This document shows positions 54,896-63,506 of a stretch of DNA of 64,000 bases, one piece after another. The stretch is taken from the NCBI RefSeq assembly GCF_900176595.1, contig NZ_LT838813.1, forward strand, positions 3,304,001 through 3,368,000, in the 5' to 3' direction. Below the pieces are notes generated by a model, which saw only the letters and a program-made list of their open reading frames with translations, searched no databases and had not been told where the DNA came from. How positions within the stretch are numbered: the first letter of the stretch is position 1; the number at the start of each line of letters is the position of its first letter. Source of the stretch: Aquiflexum balticum DSM 16537 (lineage in GTDB: Bacteria > Bacteroidota > Bacteroidia > Cytophagales > Cyclobacteriaceae). Both the position numbers and the translations under genes were made by a program.

Positions 54896-57789
54896 TGAGA
54901 CCGAATAAATACCCAAAATTTTCCCAAACAAAGAATTACCATACCGGGTTTGTGGTGATAGGTATTATAATTGTTTTTCTGGTTCTTTTTTTAACCTATA
55001 GTTTTTTCAATGCATTAAAGAAAAACCAAACCGATTCCCGTAATCAATCACTTTCAAGCCAAGTGGAATTGGCAGGGAAAGAAATGCAAAGAGATTTCAC
55101 GTTTCTTTATGAGGATATGTTGTTTTTCGTCAACAATCTCGAGCCATGGACTTACGAAAGGACATCCAATGAATCTCTGGCATTTGAAAAAAGAGCAAGA
55201 AGAATCTTCAATAATCACAGAGATATTCTGGATACTATTTTTGTGAGCTTTCCAAATCACCATGTTTCTTTTTACTTTGATAATCAAAATAATTTTTTGA
55301 AAAAGACTTATGAAAGCAGGTCGGATATGCCAATACAGCCTCATAATATTACACTTTCCAACCCCAATAAAGAAGTGGCAATTTCCATCAAACTTGATTT
55401 TGACAGGTTTTTTTCATTTATACTCGGAAACTATTATTTAGGTAAAACCGGGTTTAAACTTATTTACAAAAACGGGGAGTATTTGGACATTTCCTCGGAA
55501 TTAAATTTTGATAAATCCAACATCAATGCTGCTGTTTTGTCTGAAATTGACCAGGATATTTCGGAGGGCTTAAAAGGAAACTATACTGGATTATATGATT
55601 CTCCTGAGTCAGACAAAAAGCTCAGGGTATTGATTCATCAGTACCCTTTTAATCTGACTCCCCTGGAAGATAAATATGCAGTTGTTTTCATCCAGGATAT
55701 TTCGAATTTAGGATTTTCGCTTTACAGAGCACATTTTTATTTGCTTTTTGGATTGTTGTTGTTGTTGGCTTTTGTCATTTTGATATTGTTCAGGTTTATA
55801 AAAAACTCAAGATATGCCAACCTGATTCTGGAAAAAAATTCCGCGGAAATTGAAGAATTGTTTCGTAGACAGACCCTGTTGCTGCAGGAATCCAAAGGCT
55901 TTATCTACTTTCAGGATTCATCTGGGAAAATGGAAAATGTAGGGGATGAAGTACTGAATGTATTGGGATATGAAAAAGAGGATTTTTTGAAAAATTTCAA
56001 ATCTTACATCGAAGAAGAGGATTTGACGATTTTTGAAACGCTTTTAAAAGATTCTATCAAGGTTAAAAAAGAGGTGGTTTCTTCCCAATTTAAGATCAAA
56101 AAGAAAGACGGTAGTTTTATCATGGTCCGGATATTTGAAAAGCTTTTTTATGATAAAAATGGGAATTACACAGGAAATGTGGGAATCTGTACTGATATAA
56201 ATGAAAAGTATAATTCAGAAGTGGAGTTGATTAAAAGTGAAAACAGATTGAGGTCTGTATTGAATAGTCTTCCTGATTTGATTTTTATTTATGACAATGA
56301 GGGTACTTTTATTGATTATTATGTGCAAGATGAGACTATGCTTTTGTACCCCCCTTCTTTTTCTATGGGGAAAAATCTCTTTGAGGTTATTCCGGAACCA
56401 CTTAATAAGGTCATGATGGAAGCATTTTCAAAAGTAGTAAAGACCGGGAAAATGCAGCGGATTGAATTTGATTTGATGCTGAAAATTGGAAAAAGGATTT
56501 TTGAAACAAGAATTTTTAAGCTGGATGAAAATAGAGTGATTTCTATGGCCAGAGATATTTCTTCCCAAAAACTATGGGAAAAAGGTCTGCAGGAAGCCAT
56601 GAAAGCTTCAGAAGAATCCAATAAAGCGAAGTCCGAATTTCTGGCTAATATGAGTCATGAAATACGGACACCTATGAACGGTCTATTGGGTATCATTGGT
56701 CTTCTGGAAAATACAGAACTGGATGAAATCCAAAATGAGTACCTGCATTTAATCAAAAATTCCGGAGAATCACTCTTAAATATTATCAAGGATATCCTTG
56801 ACTATTCCAAAATTGAAGCAGGGGAAATGTCTGTCAATCCAATTGCTTTTAATTTTAAGAATGAGATCCAAAAAACCCTGGGAATTTTTTCAGGTTTGAT
56901 AAAGGAAAAAAACCTTCAATTTTCCTTTCAATATACTTCAACGGTACCCGAATTCGTGGAATTGGATAAGGACAAATTGATGCAGGTACTGATCAATATT
57001 ATTGGCAATGCCATTAAGTTCACCCCCGAAGGAGGTGAAATATCTCTTTTGATCTCATCTGAAAAAATAGTTGAAAAGAGTATTATTCTTTACTTTGAAG
57101 TCAAGGATACAGGAATAGGAATCCCTGAGGACCATCTGGGAAATTTATCAAAACCTTTTGTACAGGTGGATAGCAGCACCACCAAATCGCATCAGGGGAC
57201 AGGTTTAGGTCTTGCCATTTCCCAAAGGTTGATAGAATTGATGGGAGGAGAACTGACTTTCGAAAGTGAACTTGGTGTTGGGTCGACTTTTTCATTTTCT
57301 GTTATTGGGAAAATCTGGAATATGGAGGATAATATTCCCAATAAGGAATTTGATATTGATGATATGGAATTTTTTAATTGGAAGAATATGGCTCAAAATT
57401 ATCCGTTGAGGATTTTGATAGCAGAAGATAACACTACCAACCTGAGGTTTATGGGTATGCTGATGGAACAATTGGGTTATGACTTCGCAATAGCCAAAAA
57501 TGGCATTGAGGCTGTAAAATCCGCAAATGAAAATGAAATTGACCTCATTTTTATGGATATTCAAATGCCTCTAATGAATGGTTTGGATGCTGCTTCCCAA
57601 ATTAGAAAGGAAAAAGGAAATAAGATTAAAATTGTGGGTCTGTCGGCCAATGCATTTCAAGAGGATGTTGAGAAAGCAAAAAATGCAGGGATGGATGCTT
57701 ACCTGACCAAACCAATCAAAATAAAAGATATTGCTTTCATCATCAAGGATTGTGCAGAAAGTCTTTCTTTAAAAAAAGAGGTCAATTGA
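54895..57789 (+). CDS. Hybrid sensor histidine kinase with PAS domains and receiver
   Basis: A 964-residue inner-membrane protein. A transmembrane helix (about 17-40), a periplasmic region of about 235 residues and a second helix (about 278-300) come first. Two PAS-like domains follow (roughly 320-440 and 445-560), then HisKA with MSHEIRTPMNG (His near 588), a complete HATPase_c (GTGLGLAISQRL) and a C-terminal receiver with Asp in FMDIQMPLMNG (near 887). No DNA-binding output is fused and none is adjacent. The start overlaps the lipoprotein stop, which ties the two together. Confidence 0.88.
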   Translation: MRPNKYPKFSQTKNYHTGFVVIGIIIVFLVLFLTYSFFNALKKNQTDSRNQSLSSQVELAGKEMQRDFTFLYEDMLFFVNNLEPWTYERTSNESLAFEKRARRIFNNHRDILDTIFVSFPNHHVSFYFDNQNNFLKKTYESRSDMPIQPHNITLSNPNKEVAISIKLDFDRFFSFILGNYYLGKTGFKLIYKNGEYLDISSELNFDKSNINAAVLSEIDQDISEGLKGNYTGLYDSPESDKKLRVLIHQYPFNLTPLEDKYAVVFIQDISNLGFSLYRAHFYLLFGLLLLLAFVILILFRFIKNSRYANLILEKNSAEIEELFRRQTLLLQESKGFIYFQDSSGKMENVGDEVLNVLGYEKEDFLKNFKSYIEEEDLTIFETLLKDSIKVKKEVVSSQFKIKKKDGSFIMVRIFEKLFYDKNGNYTGNVGICTDINEKYNSEVELIKSENRLRSVLNSLPDLIFIYDNEGTFIDYYVQDETMLLYPPSFSMGKNLFEVIPEPLNKVMMEAFSKVVKTGKMQRIEFDLMLKIGKRIFETRIFKLDENRVISMARDISSQKLWEKGLQEAMKASEESNKAKSEFLANMSHEIRTPMNGLLGIIGLLENTELDEIQNEYLHLIKNSGESLLNIIKDILDYSKIEAGEMSVNPIAFNFKNEIQKTLGIFSGLIKEKNLQFSFQYTSTVPEFVELDKDKLMQVLINIIGNAIKFTPEGGEISLLISSEKIVEKSIILYFEVKDTGIGIPEDHLGNLSKPFVQVDSSTTKSHQGTGLGLAISQRLIELMGGELTFESELGVGSTFSFSVIGKIWNMEDNIPNKEFDIDDMEFFNWKNMAQNYPLRILIAEDNTTNLRFMGMLMEQLGYDFAIAKNGIEAVKSANENEIDLIFMDIQMPLMNGLDAASQIRKEKGNKIKIVGLSANAFQEDVEKAKNAGMDAYLTKPIKIKDIAFIIKDCAESLSLKKEVN

Positions 57790-57800
57790 CCTCTTTTTTT
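57771..57800. terminator. Bidirectional terminator, perfect 30-base palindrome
   Basis: AAAAAAAGAGGTCAA is followed directly by its full complement. The kinase stop codon lies inside it and the minus-strand acyltransferase stop overlaps its right end. The T runs on both strands make it a terminator for both convergent genes. Confidence 0.9.
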
Positions 57801-59094
57801 ATATTTCCGTATTTAAATCAAAAGCTTCCAGGTAATCTGCAACTCTTCTGACAAACATCCCCCCCAAAGCCCCGTCAACTACTCTGTGGTCATAGGAATG
57901 AGATAAAAACATTTTGTGCCTTATTGCAATTACATCTCCTGTCGGTGTTTCAATCACGGCCGGTTTTTTCTGAATAGCTCCCACAGCCAAAATTGCGACC
58001 TGTGGTTGCATGATGATTGGAGTACCCATTACATTGCCAAATGAACCTACATTAGAAACTGTATAAGTACCACCAACAAGTTCATCGGGTGATAGTTTAT
58101 TGATTCTTGCCCTATTGGCAAGGTCATTTATCTTTTTTGATAAACCGGTTAAATTCAACAGATCCGCATTTTTTATAACCGGGACAATCAAATTCCCCGT
58201 CGGTAAGGCTACGGCAACTCCAACATTAATATTTTTTCTTTTAATGATTTTTTCTCCGTCCACCGAAATATTGATCATAGGAAAATCCTTGATCGCTCTT
58301 GCAACAGCCTGAATAAAGAAAGGTGTAAAGGTCAGCGCTTCCCCTTCCTTTTTCTTATACACATCTTTTACCTTATTTCTCCAAAGTACAATATTGGTCA
58401 TGTCAGCTTCCACAAAAGACGTAACATGCGCAGAAATACGTTTGGAATCGACCATTCTTTGAGCAATCATCCTGCGCATCCTATCCATCTCAATGATCTC
58501 ATCCTGCCCGGAAAAACTTAATTCCACATTGGGAGAGGCTGAGAAAGCGGGAATATTTTGGGAAGTAGAAATATCTTTTTTACTACGATCTTTCAAATAG
58601 GCCAGCATATCCTGCTTGGAAACCCTTCCATCTTTGCCTGTTCCCGGAATAGTAGAAAGCTCGGCTGTACTTATTTTTTCTTCTTTGGCAATGCTCAATA
58701 CCAAAGGGGAATAAAATCTATCATCATTTATTTCACTCTCAGTCTTAGTCTCTTTGGAAATTATAGTTGACGTCTGTGCAGGGGCAACGGCTAATAATTC
58801 TTCTTTGGACTTATCTTTCGGTTGAGGAGAGCCTTCTAATGATTTGCTTTCTTCTTCTACCTCAATAATTGCTATGGGTGCACCTACAGCGACAATTTCC
58901 CCTTCTTTTACCAGTATTTTTTTGAGGATACCGCCATGCGTAGAAGGAACTTCCGTGTCAACCTTGTCAGTGGCCACTTCTAGGACAGATTCATCCTGAT
59001 CAATATTATCACCTTCTTTTTTGAGCCATGTAAGAATTGTCCCTTCTATGATACTCTCACCCATTTTGGGCATTAGCATTTCTACAATCGCCAT
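57799..59094 (-). CDS. Dihydrolipoamide acyltransferase (E2) of a 2-oxoacid dehydrogenase complex
   Basis: A 431-residue protein. The lipoyl domain covers residues 1-77, with the lipoylated lysine in VATDKVDTEV. A linker follows, then a peripheral subunit-binding domain (about 130-170; YSPLVLSIAKEEKIST and GTGKDGRVSKQDM). The catalytic domain takes the rest and ends with SYDHRVVDGALGGMF, whose His and Asp are catalytic. The sequence fits a branched-chain or 2-oxoglutarate-type E2; E1 and E3 are not in the window, so the substrate is open. Confidence 0.9.
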   Translation of the reverse strand: MAIVEMLMPKMGESIIEGTILTWLKKEGDNIDQDESVLEVATDKVDTEVPSTHGGILKKILVKEGEIVAVGAPIAIIEVEEESKSLEGSPQPKDKSKEELLAVAPAQTSTIISKETKTESEINDDRFYSPLVLSIAKEEKISTAELSTIPGTGKDGRVSKQDMLAYLKDRSKKDISTSQNIPAFSASPNVELSFSGQDEIIEMDRMRRMIAQRMVDSKRISAHVTSFVEADMTNIVLWRNKVKDVYKKKEGEALTFTPFFIQAVARAIKDFPMINISVDGEKIIKRKNINVGVAVALPTGNLIVPVIKNADLLNLTGLSKKINDLANRARINKLSPDELVGGTYTVSNVGSFGNVMGTPIIMQPQVAILAVGAIQKKPAVIETPTGDVIAIRHKMFLSHSYDHRVVDGALGGMFVRRVADYLEAFDLNTEI

Positions 59095-59176
59095 ATTACT
59101 TTTATTTAATTGGGTTTATTTCTAAGTTTTAAAATTAAATTTTATTTTTACGAATGCAAAATTGAAATAAGAATTT

Positions 59177-60442
59177 TTATTCTGTTTTACCCAATATGCT
59201 AAGGCGTAATAAATTCAATGCTGCTACCCCCGTCAACTGAATATTCAGCATTCTGTCCTGGGTCAGCTGTAATTTTTTGGTAATGGTCTTGCCCTCCATA
59301 GCGCATGCTATCCAAACAGTCCCTACCGGTTTTTCGGCCCAACCCCCTGCAGGTCCTGCGATTCCGCTGCTTGCCAAACCAAAATCTGCCTCGAATTTTT
59401 TTCGAATATTCTCGGACATCTGAATAACAGTTTCTTCACTTACAGCACCAAATTCTTTCAAAGTATCATTTTCTACATCCAGCAAAATGTTCTTGAAATG
59501 ATTATGGTACGGTATCAAGCTGCCCTGAAAGTATTCACTGCTTCCAGGTACGGAAGTAATCAAATGAGAAATATAACCGCCCGAACAGCTTTCAGCAAGA
59601 GCAACTTTTTTATTGCTTCTTTTTAATAGAATCCCTATCGCCTCTTCAAGTGTTTCATTGTTGTATCCGTATATATATTTGTCAATCAATGGTTTGACTT
59701 CTCCTATCTTCATTTCAACTTCACTCTGGAGCTCCTCTATTTTTTCCCCAAATGCGGTCAGTCTCAATTTTACATGGCCCAAAGAGGGGAGATAGGCTAA
59801 TTTAATATGAGAGGGCAGATTTTTTTCCCAGTCTTTGATCAGATCAGCCAGCCAGCTTTCTCCGATGCCCACAGTTTTAATCACCTTATGGTAAATAGTG
59901 GGCAAAGGAAAGATTTCTTTGATTTTTGGAATGACATGCTCTGACATCAGTTTTTTCATTTCATGGGGAACCCCCGGCATGGACATCCAAACTTTTCCGT
60001 TTTCTTCAAACCACATTCCCGGGGCTGTTCCCAGTTCATTTGGAATATATTGGCATTTGGTTGGAAGATGGGCTTGAAGAACATTTAACGGAGTCAGCTC
60101 CCGTCCTCTTTTCTCAAAAAATGACCTAACTGCTTCTAAGGCCTCAGGAACAAGGGCTATTTCACAGTTGAAATATTCTGCCAACAAGGGTTTGGTAAGG
60201 TCGTCAGAGGTAGGACCTAGTCCACCCGTCATGAGGATAATATCAGCTCTGGATTCAGCTTCGGCAAATGCTGCCATTATGGATTCCCTTGAATCTCCAA
60301 CAGTACTTCTTCTGACCACCCTGACTCCTATCTTATCAAGTTCCTTACTGATCCAATGACTATTGGTATCCATGATCTGACCATAAAGTAATTCATCTCC
60401 TATGGCTAAGATTTCGGCTTTTATTTCTTTGGTAGAGGTCAT
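59177..60442 (-). CDS. cinA: CinA family protein (ADP-ribose pyrophosphatase/NMN deamidase type)
   Basis: A 421-residue cytoplasmic protein with the two usual halves. The MoCF-like N-terminal domain shows AEILAIGDELLYGQ, NSHWISKELDKIG and LMTGGLGPTSDDLTK. The C-terminal CinA/PncC domain shows AESCSGGYISHLITSVPGSS and GLASSGIAGPAGG, the nicotinamide-mononucleotide deamidase signature. In studied members the protein recycles NAD breakdown products. It is 82 bases downstream of the E2 gene's start on the same strand. Confidence 0.92.
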   Translation of the reverse strand: MTSTKEIKAEILAIGDELLYGQIMDTNSHWISKELDKIGVRVVRRSTVGDSRESIMAAFAEAESRADIILMTGGLGPTSDDLTKPLLAEYFNCEIALVPEALEAVRSFFEKRGRELTPLNVLQAHLPTKCQYIPNELGTAPGMWFEENGKVWMSMPGVPHEMKKLMSEHVIPKIKEIFPLPTIYHKVIKTVGIGESWLADLIKDWEKNLPSHIKLAYLPSLGHVKLRLTAFGEKIEELQSEVEMKIGEVKPLIDKYIYGYNNETLEEAIGILLKRSNKKVALAESCSGGYISHLITSVPGSSEYFQGSLIPYHNHFKNILLDVENDTLKEFGAVSEETVIQMSENIRKKFEADFGLASSGIAGPAGGWAEKPVGTVWIACAMEGKTITKKLQLTQDRMLNIQLTGVAALNLLRLSILGKTE

Positions 60443-60599
60443 TTTTGAATAAGGAGAATTTCAGAAAATATTCAGGAATATAATGGTTTTGCTAAAGTTT
60501 GTTTTTATTTGATAAGATTTCATGCGCACCCTTTGCCTTTACTTGATAAGTGAGATTTGTCCAAACTTCAAAGATGGCTGTTTTGTTTTTTGTTATGAA

Positions 60600-61112
60600 T
60601 TATTGATAAATCCAAGTATCCGTTTTTTTGTAAATGACAAAATCGAAGTCATATTGGTTTTTTTCATCTCTATAAAAATGTTCTCTTGAAATTTCCTTCC
60701 AATTTTCAGGATTGATTTCAGGAAAAAAAACATCACCTTCGGGTGTGGCATCCACTTCTGTCACTAAAAGCTCATCACAAATGCTCAAAGCCTGCCTATA
60801 AATTTCTGCTCCTCCTATAATAAAAACCTGTTCTAGGTTTTTTCCAATACAGATCTGGATAGATTCCTCAAATGAATTTGCTACAATATGTCCTTCAGGT
60901 ATTTTAAATTCAGGATTTTTCGTAATGACTATTGATGTTCTGTTTGGGAGTGGTCTTCCTACTGATTCGTAAGTTTTTCTGCCCATGATTATATGATGAC
61001 CCACAGTCAATTTTTTAAACAATTGGAGATCGGAGGATAATTTCCATATAAGCTGATTGTCTTTTCCGATAACATTGTTTTTTGCCTTGGCAACGATGAT
61101 TGAAATTTTCAA
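60600..61112 (-). CDS. folA: Dihydrofolate reductase
   Basis: A 170-residue enzyme that reduces dihydrofolate to tetrahydrofolate with NADPH. The pattern is complete: SIIVAKAKNNVIGKDNQLIW, KLSSDLQLFKKLT with the active-site Asp, HIIMGRKTYESVGRPLPNR for NADPH binding, and FIIGGAEIYRQAL with the glycine pair. A folate gene (folB) occurs elsewhere in the window but not beside it. It is a single gene; the downstream spacers hold no visible regulatory element. Confidence 0.95.
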   Translation of the reverse strand: MKISIIVAKAKNNVIGKDNQLIWKLSSDLQLFKKLTVGHHIIMGRKTYESVGRPLPNRTSIVITKNPEFKIPEGHIVANSFEESIQICIGKNLEQVFIIGGAEIYRQALSICDELLVTEVDATPEGDVFFPEINPENWKEISREHFYRDEKNQYDFDFVIYKKTDTWIYQ

Positions 61113-61335
61113 AGTAGTTAATTGTTTTTGCTAAGTTATTAAGCTTTACCAAATCAAAAAATCTAATTGAGTATATAAAAACACAATGACCCAGAGTATT
61201 CATGAGCTTTACTAAATGTTAAATGCTGGAATAGGATCTGAATTTATCGATTCAATGGAGTTTTCGGTTTGAAGTTGGATTTATCACCTCCAATGGACGT
61301 GATTTAAACCACAGCTTAAATTTCTGTAGGTAAAA

Positions 61336-62265
61336 TCAATTTGAAAAATTAGACATTCCTGGATATTCGGCCATCAGAAAGCTTTTAGGTTGATTTTCTT
61401 TCAAATCAGTGACTTTCATTTCCATAATGCTTTTATCTTTTTTACTTTCCATATAAGCTTCCATCATATTGCCGGTAGGAAGGTTTTTGAAAAGATCAGG
61501 ATTATGATCTTTCATTCTTGCTGTAAGAAATGGATTGTTTTGTCCCCAAAATGAAGCCTGACCTGTGATAGGAGTTTTTGTTACCCAAAACCTTGTGATG
61601 TTATCATCTGTCTCGACCAGGTATTCTTCACAATCATAGCCCATTATATTTTTTGAATTCCCAGTTTTATTGAAAGATACATTTTGATCATCCCCTCCTT
61701 CATTTGTACCTTCAAAATCCACTCCCTGACTCATGGCAGCATAATCATAACCAAAAGCCATCCGCATTTTTTGACCGTCATTTTCAAATAAGGTAATAGA
61801 TATGTTCCTGTTAAAATCAAAAATCATGACATAAACTTCATCCGTTTTTTTAGATTTTTCGGAGAATTCCATTCCCGTTATGTTCGAATCCTCTGATAAA
61901 TAAGCTTTTAAAATTACAGGTTCGATTGGTTTACCCTTTTCATCCAACCCCGTCATTTCGAGAATTGAATAACCTGTGAAATTATAAGATTCGTCTACTT
62001 CAACATCATTTTGGATAGATTCCATTATTTTCCCAATATCCATTCCTGGGATTGTCTCCATATCTTCCGTGCCATAAACATCTTTAAACATCTTATTAAG
62101 TTGTCTCATGGCAAGTTTTTCGACCTCAATTTCCACTTTTCTTTCAATGGCCCGACTTACACCTCTTTCGGCAGCTTTTTGAAGTTGTTTAGCAAATTGT
62201 GCATGAGAATCAAATGTCGAAACAATGAAAAATAGCAGTGTTAAAAGTTTTATTGAGGTTTTCAT
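61336..62265 (-). CDS. Secreted DUF4412 protein
   Basis: A 309-residue protein with a signal peptide (KTSIKLLTLLFFIVSTFDSH region, cleaved near AQ at residue 23). An N-terminal helical segment (LQKAAERGVSRAIERKVEIE) precedes a beta-rich DUF4412 domain, with YAAMSQGVDFEGTNEG and NIMGYDCEEYLVETDDN. The family occurs widely in Bacteroidota and is predicted to be periplasmic; its role is not known. It has no clear operon partner. Confidence 0.8.
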   Translation of the reverse strand: MKTSIKLLTLLFFIVSTFDSHAQFAKQLQKAAERGVSRAIERKVEIEVEKLAMRQLNKMFKDVYGTEDMETIPGMDIGKIMESIQNDVEVDESYNFTGYSILEMTGLDEKGKPIEPVILKAYLSEDSNITGMEFSEKSKKTDEVYVMIFDFNRNISITLFENDGQKMRMAFGYDYAAMSQGVDFEGTNEGGDDQNVSFNKTGNSKNIMGYDCEEYLVETDDNITRFWVTKTPITGQASFWGQNNPFLTARMKDHNPDLFKNLPTGNMMEAYMESKKDKSIMEMKVTDLKENQPKSFLMAEYPGMSNFSN

Positions 62266-62344
62266 AATTATAAGGGTTTTGTTAAAGGTTCAATTTAAAA
62301 AAAATATTGGTGAACTTCCAGTTTGCAAGTGGATTGATTTATTC

Positions 62345-62803
62345 TTATTTAGAAAAAATCCTGGAATCAAATCTAAAAGGAGAAATATTGACTACTTTGA
62401 TTTTTTGTATTTCAACATGTCTTGGATTGATCAAAAAGTTAAAATCCCCGGTCGCAACGGCAGATGGTACTTTTAGTCCCAAAAATCTATTTTCTTGAAA
62501 AAACTTGTCTCCTAGGTTCTGGGACTGAATGGAATAGGGGAACTTTTCCCAATCCTTATTTAATTCCTGAAATGGTAAGGAAGTAATTGAATCTTCTGGA
62601 ATGTATAATTCAACCATAGCCATATCTTTTGGGATTTTTTGAATATGTAGGTGGACTGCTACTTCAGCCATGGCCAAAGCCCTGGAAGAAGCAGTATAGA
62701 CCACAGGGGTTCCTATACTATTCCACCTTCCTCCATAAAGTTCTGCCCCTTTTCCACTGAGATCCTCAGCATATCTACTGCTACACAGTCTGAAAAAATT
62801 CAT
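62345..62803 (-). CDS. RES-domain toxin (NAD+-degrading type)
   Basis: A 152-residue RES protein. The key residues are visible: the Arg in FFRLCSSRYAEDL region, GGRWNSIGTPVVYTASSRAL, the Glu in AEVAVHL, and SAVATGDFNFLINPRH near the end, which carries the Ser. RES toxins degrade NAD+ by phosphorolysis or hydrolysis. The start overlaps the stop of the antitoxin gene by four bases (ATGA). The frame is intact, so the toxin may be functional, kept in check by its partner. Confidence 0.88.
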   Translation of the reverse strand: MNFFRLCSSRYAEDLSGKGAELYGGRWNSIGTPVVYTASSRALAMAEVAVHLHIQKIPKDMAMVELYIPEDSITSLPFQELNKDWEKFPYSIQSQNLGDKFFQENRFLGLKVPSAVATGDFNFLINPRHVEIQKIKVVNISPFRFDSRIFSK

Positions 62804-63231
62804 GCAAAGATGCCATGTTGGATTCTCCCTAATTCTTCTTTGACCATGACAATCCCAAATGAGGTGTCCAAAAGAGATAATGGAGTCACATTACCTAGAG
62901 GGATATTTTGGTCGTAAAGCCAAGATTTAAAAATACTTTTGTCACCAAATACATCCTCCCCAAATTTGAAAAGCATAAATAGATCTAGAATCCTTTCTGA
63001 ATGAATGGATTCAAAGGATTTGTTGTCTTTTTTGTATCGCTGAAGCGTACGGTCTGACAAATGGAGTAAACCTGCCCATTCTTCGAGGTGGATAGGACTC
63101 CTATCCATAAAGTACTCAAACTCCCCAAATGAAATCCCATCCCTACTTTTGATGATTAACTTTTGGGTTAATTTTGGTGCTGTGGTATAAGGGGATTCAA
63201 AATCACTCAATAGATTATCCATTTCCGACAT
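62800..63231 (-). CDS. Xre/MbcA/ParS-type antitoxin (DUF2384)
   Basis: A 143-residue protein and the first gene of the RES toxin-antitoxin operon. The N-terminal half holds a helix-turn-helix-like region (EEWAGLLHLSDRTLQRYKKD). The C-terminal half is the toxin-binding domain (RILDLFMLFKFGEDVFGD, then SPLSLLDTSFGIVMVKEEL-type ending, seen as PLSLLDTSFGIVMV). It should neutralise the RES toxin and repress the operon. A palindromic element lies just upstream. A start three codons later (63222) is possible. Confidence 0.88.
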   Translation of the reverse strand: MSEMDNLLSDFESPYTTAPKLTQKLIIKSRDGISFGEFEYFMDRSPIHLEEWAGLLHLSDRTLQRYKKDNKSFESIHSERILDLFMLFKFGEDVFGDKSIFKSWLYDQNIPLGNVTPLSLLDTSFGIVMVKEELGRIQHGIFA

Positions 63232-63238
63232 TGATTAG

Positions 63239-63265
63239 TTGTCAATAAATTTACGACAATTGTCG
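63239..63265 (-). promoter_or_regulatory. Candidate operator of the RES/Xre operon
   Basis: CGACAATTGTCG (63254-63265) is a perfect 12-base palindrome. A further TTGTC half-site lies at 63239-63243 and pairs with the GACAA at 63255-63259 across 11 bases. It sits 8-34 bases upstream of the antitoxin start, where an autorepressor would bind. Confidence 0.55.
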
Positions 63266-63410
63266 GGTTTTCAAATTCTATTATTATTTTTTTGAAACCT
63301 TAATCAAAAAATATTTCTCAATGTAAGTTCGTAATGATGCACAAAAATGGGAATTCAACATAATTCTTGCTAGGAGATTGAAATGTCCGATACATCCATG
63401 CCTGCTACCT

Positions 63411-63428
63411 AGGGGACTTCGGTCCCTT
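63411..63428. other. Small hairpin with TTCG loop
   Basis: AGGGGAC-TTCG-GTCCCTT forms a 7-bp stem (one G-T pair) with a stable TTCG tetraloop, in the spacer between the antitoxin and fmt genes. It could be a REP-like element or part of a terminator; no T tract follows. Confidence 0.4.
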
Positions 63429-63506
63429 CTGATTTAGAATATTGGGTTATTGGCTAAGAAGCAGATGAGCATTTAGTTTTGTTTATCTTAAAATTTCTCG
63501 TTAATG

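Noticed and set aside
61113-61335. Spacer before the dihydrofolate reductase and DUF4412 genes checked for RNA genes
   Set aside because: No tRNA, riboswitch or stable hairpin was found by eye.
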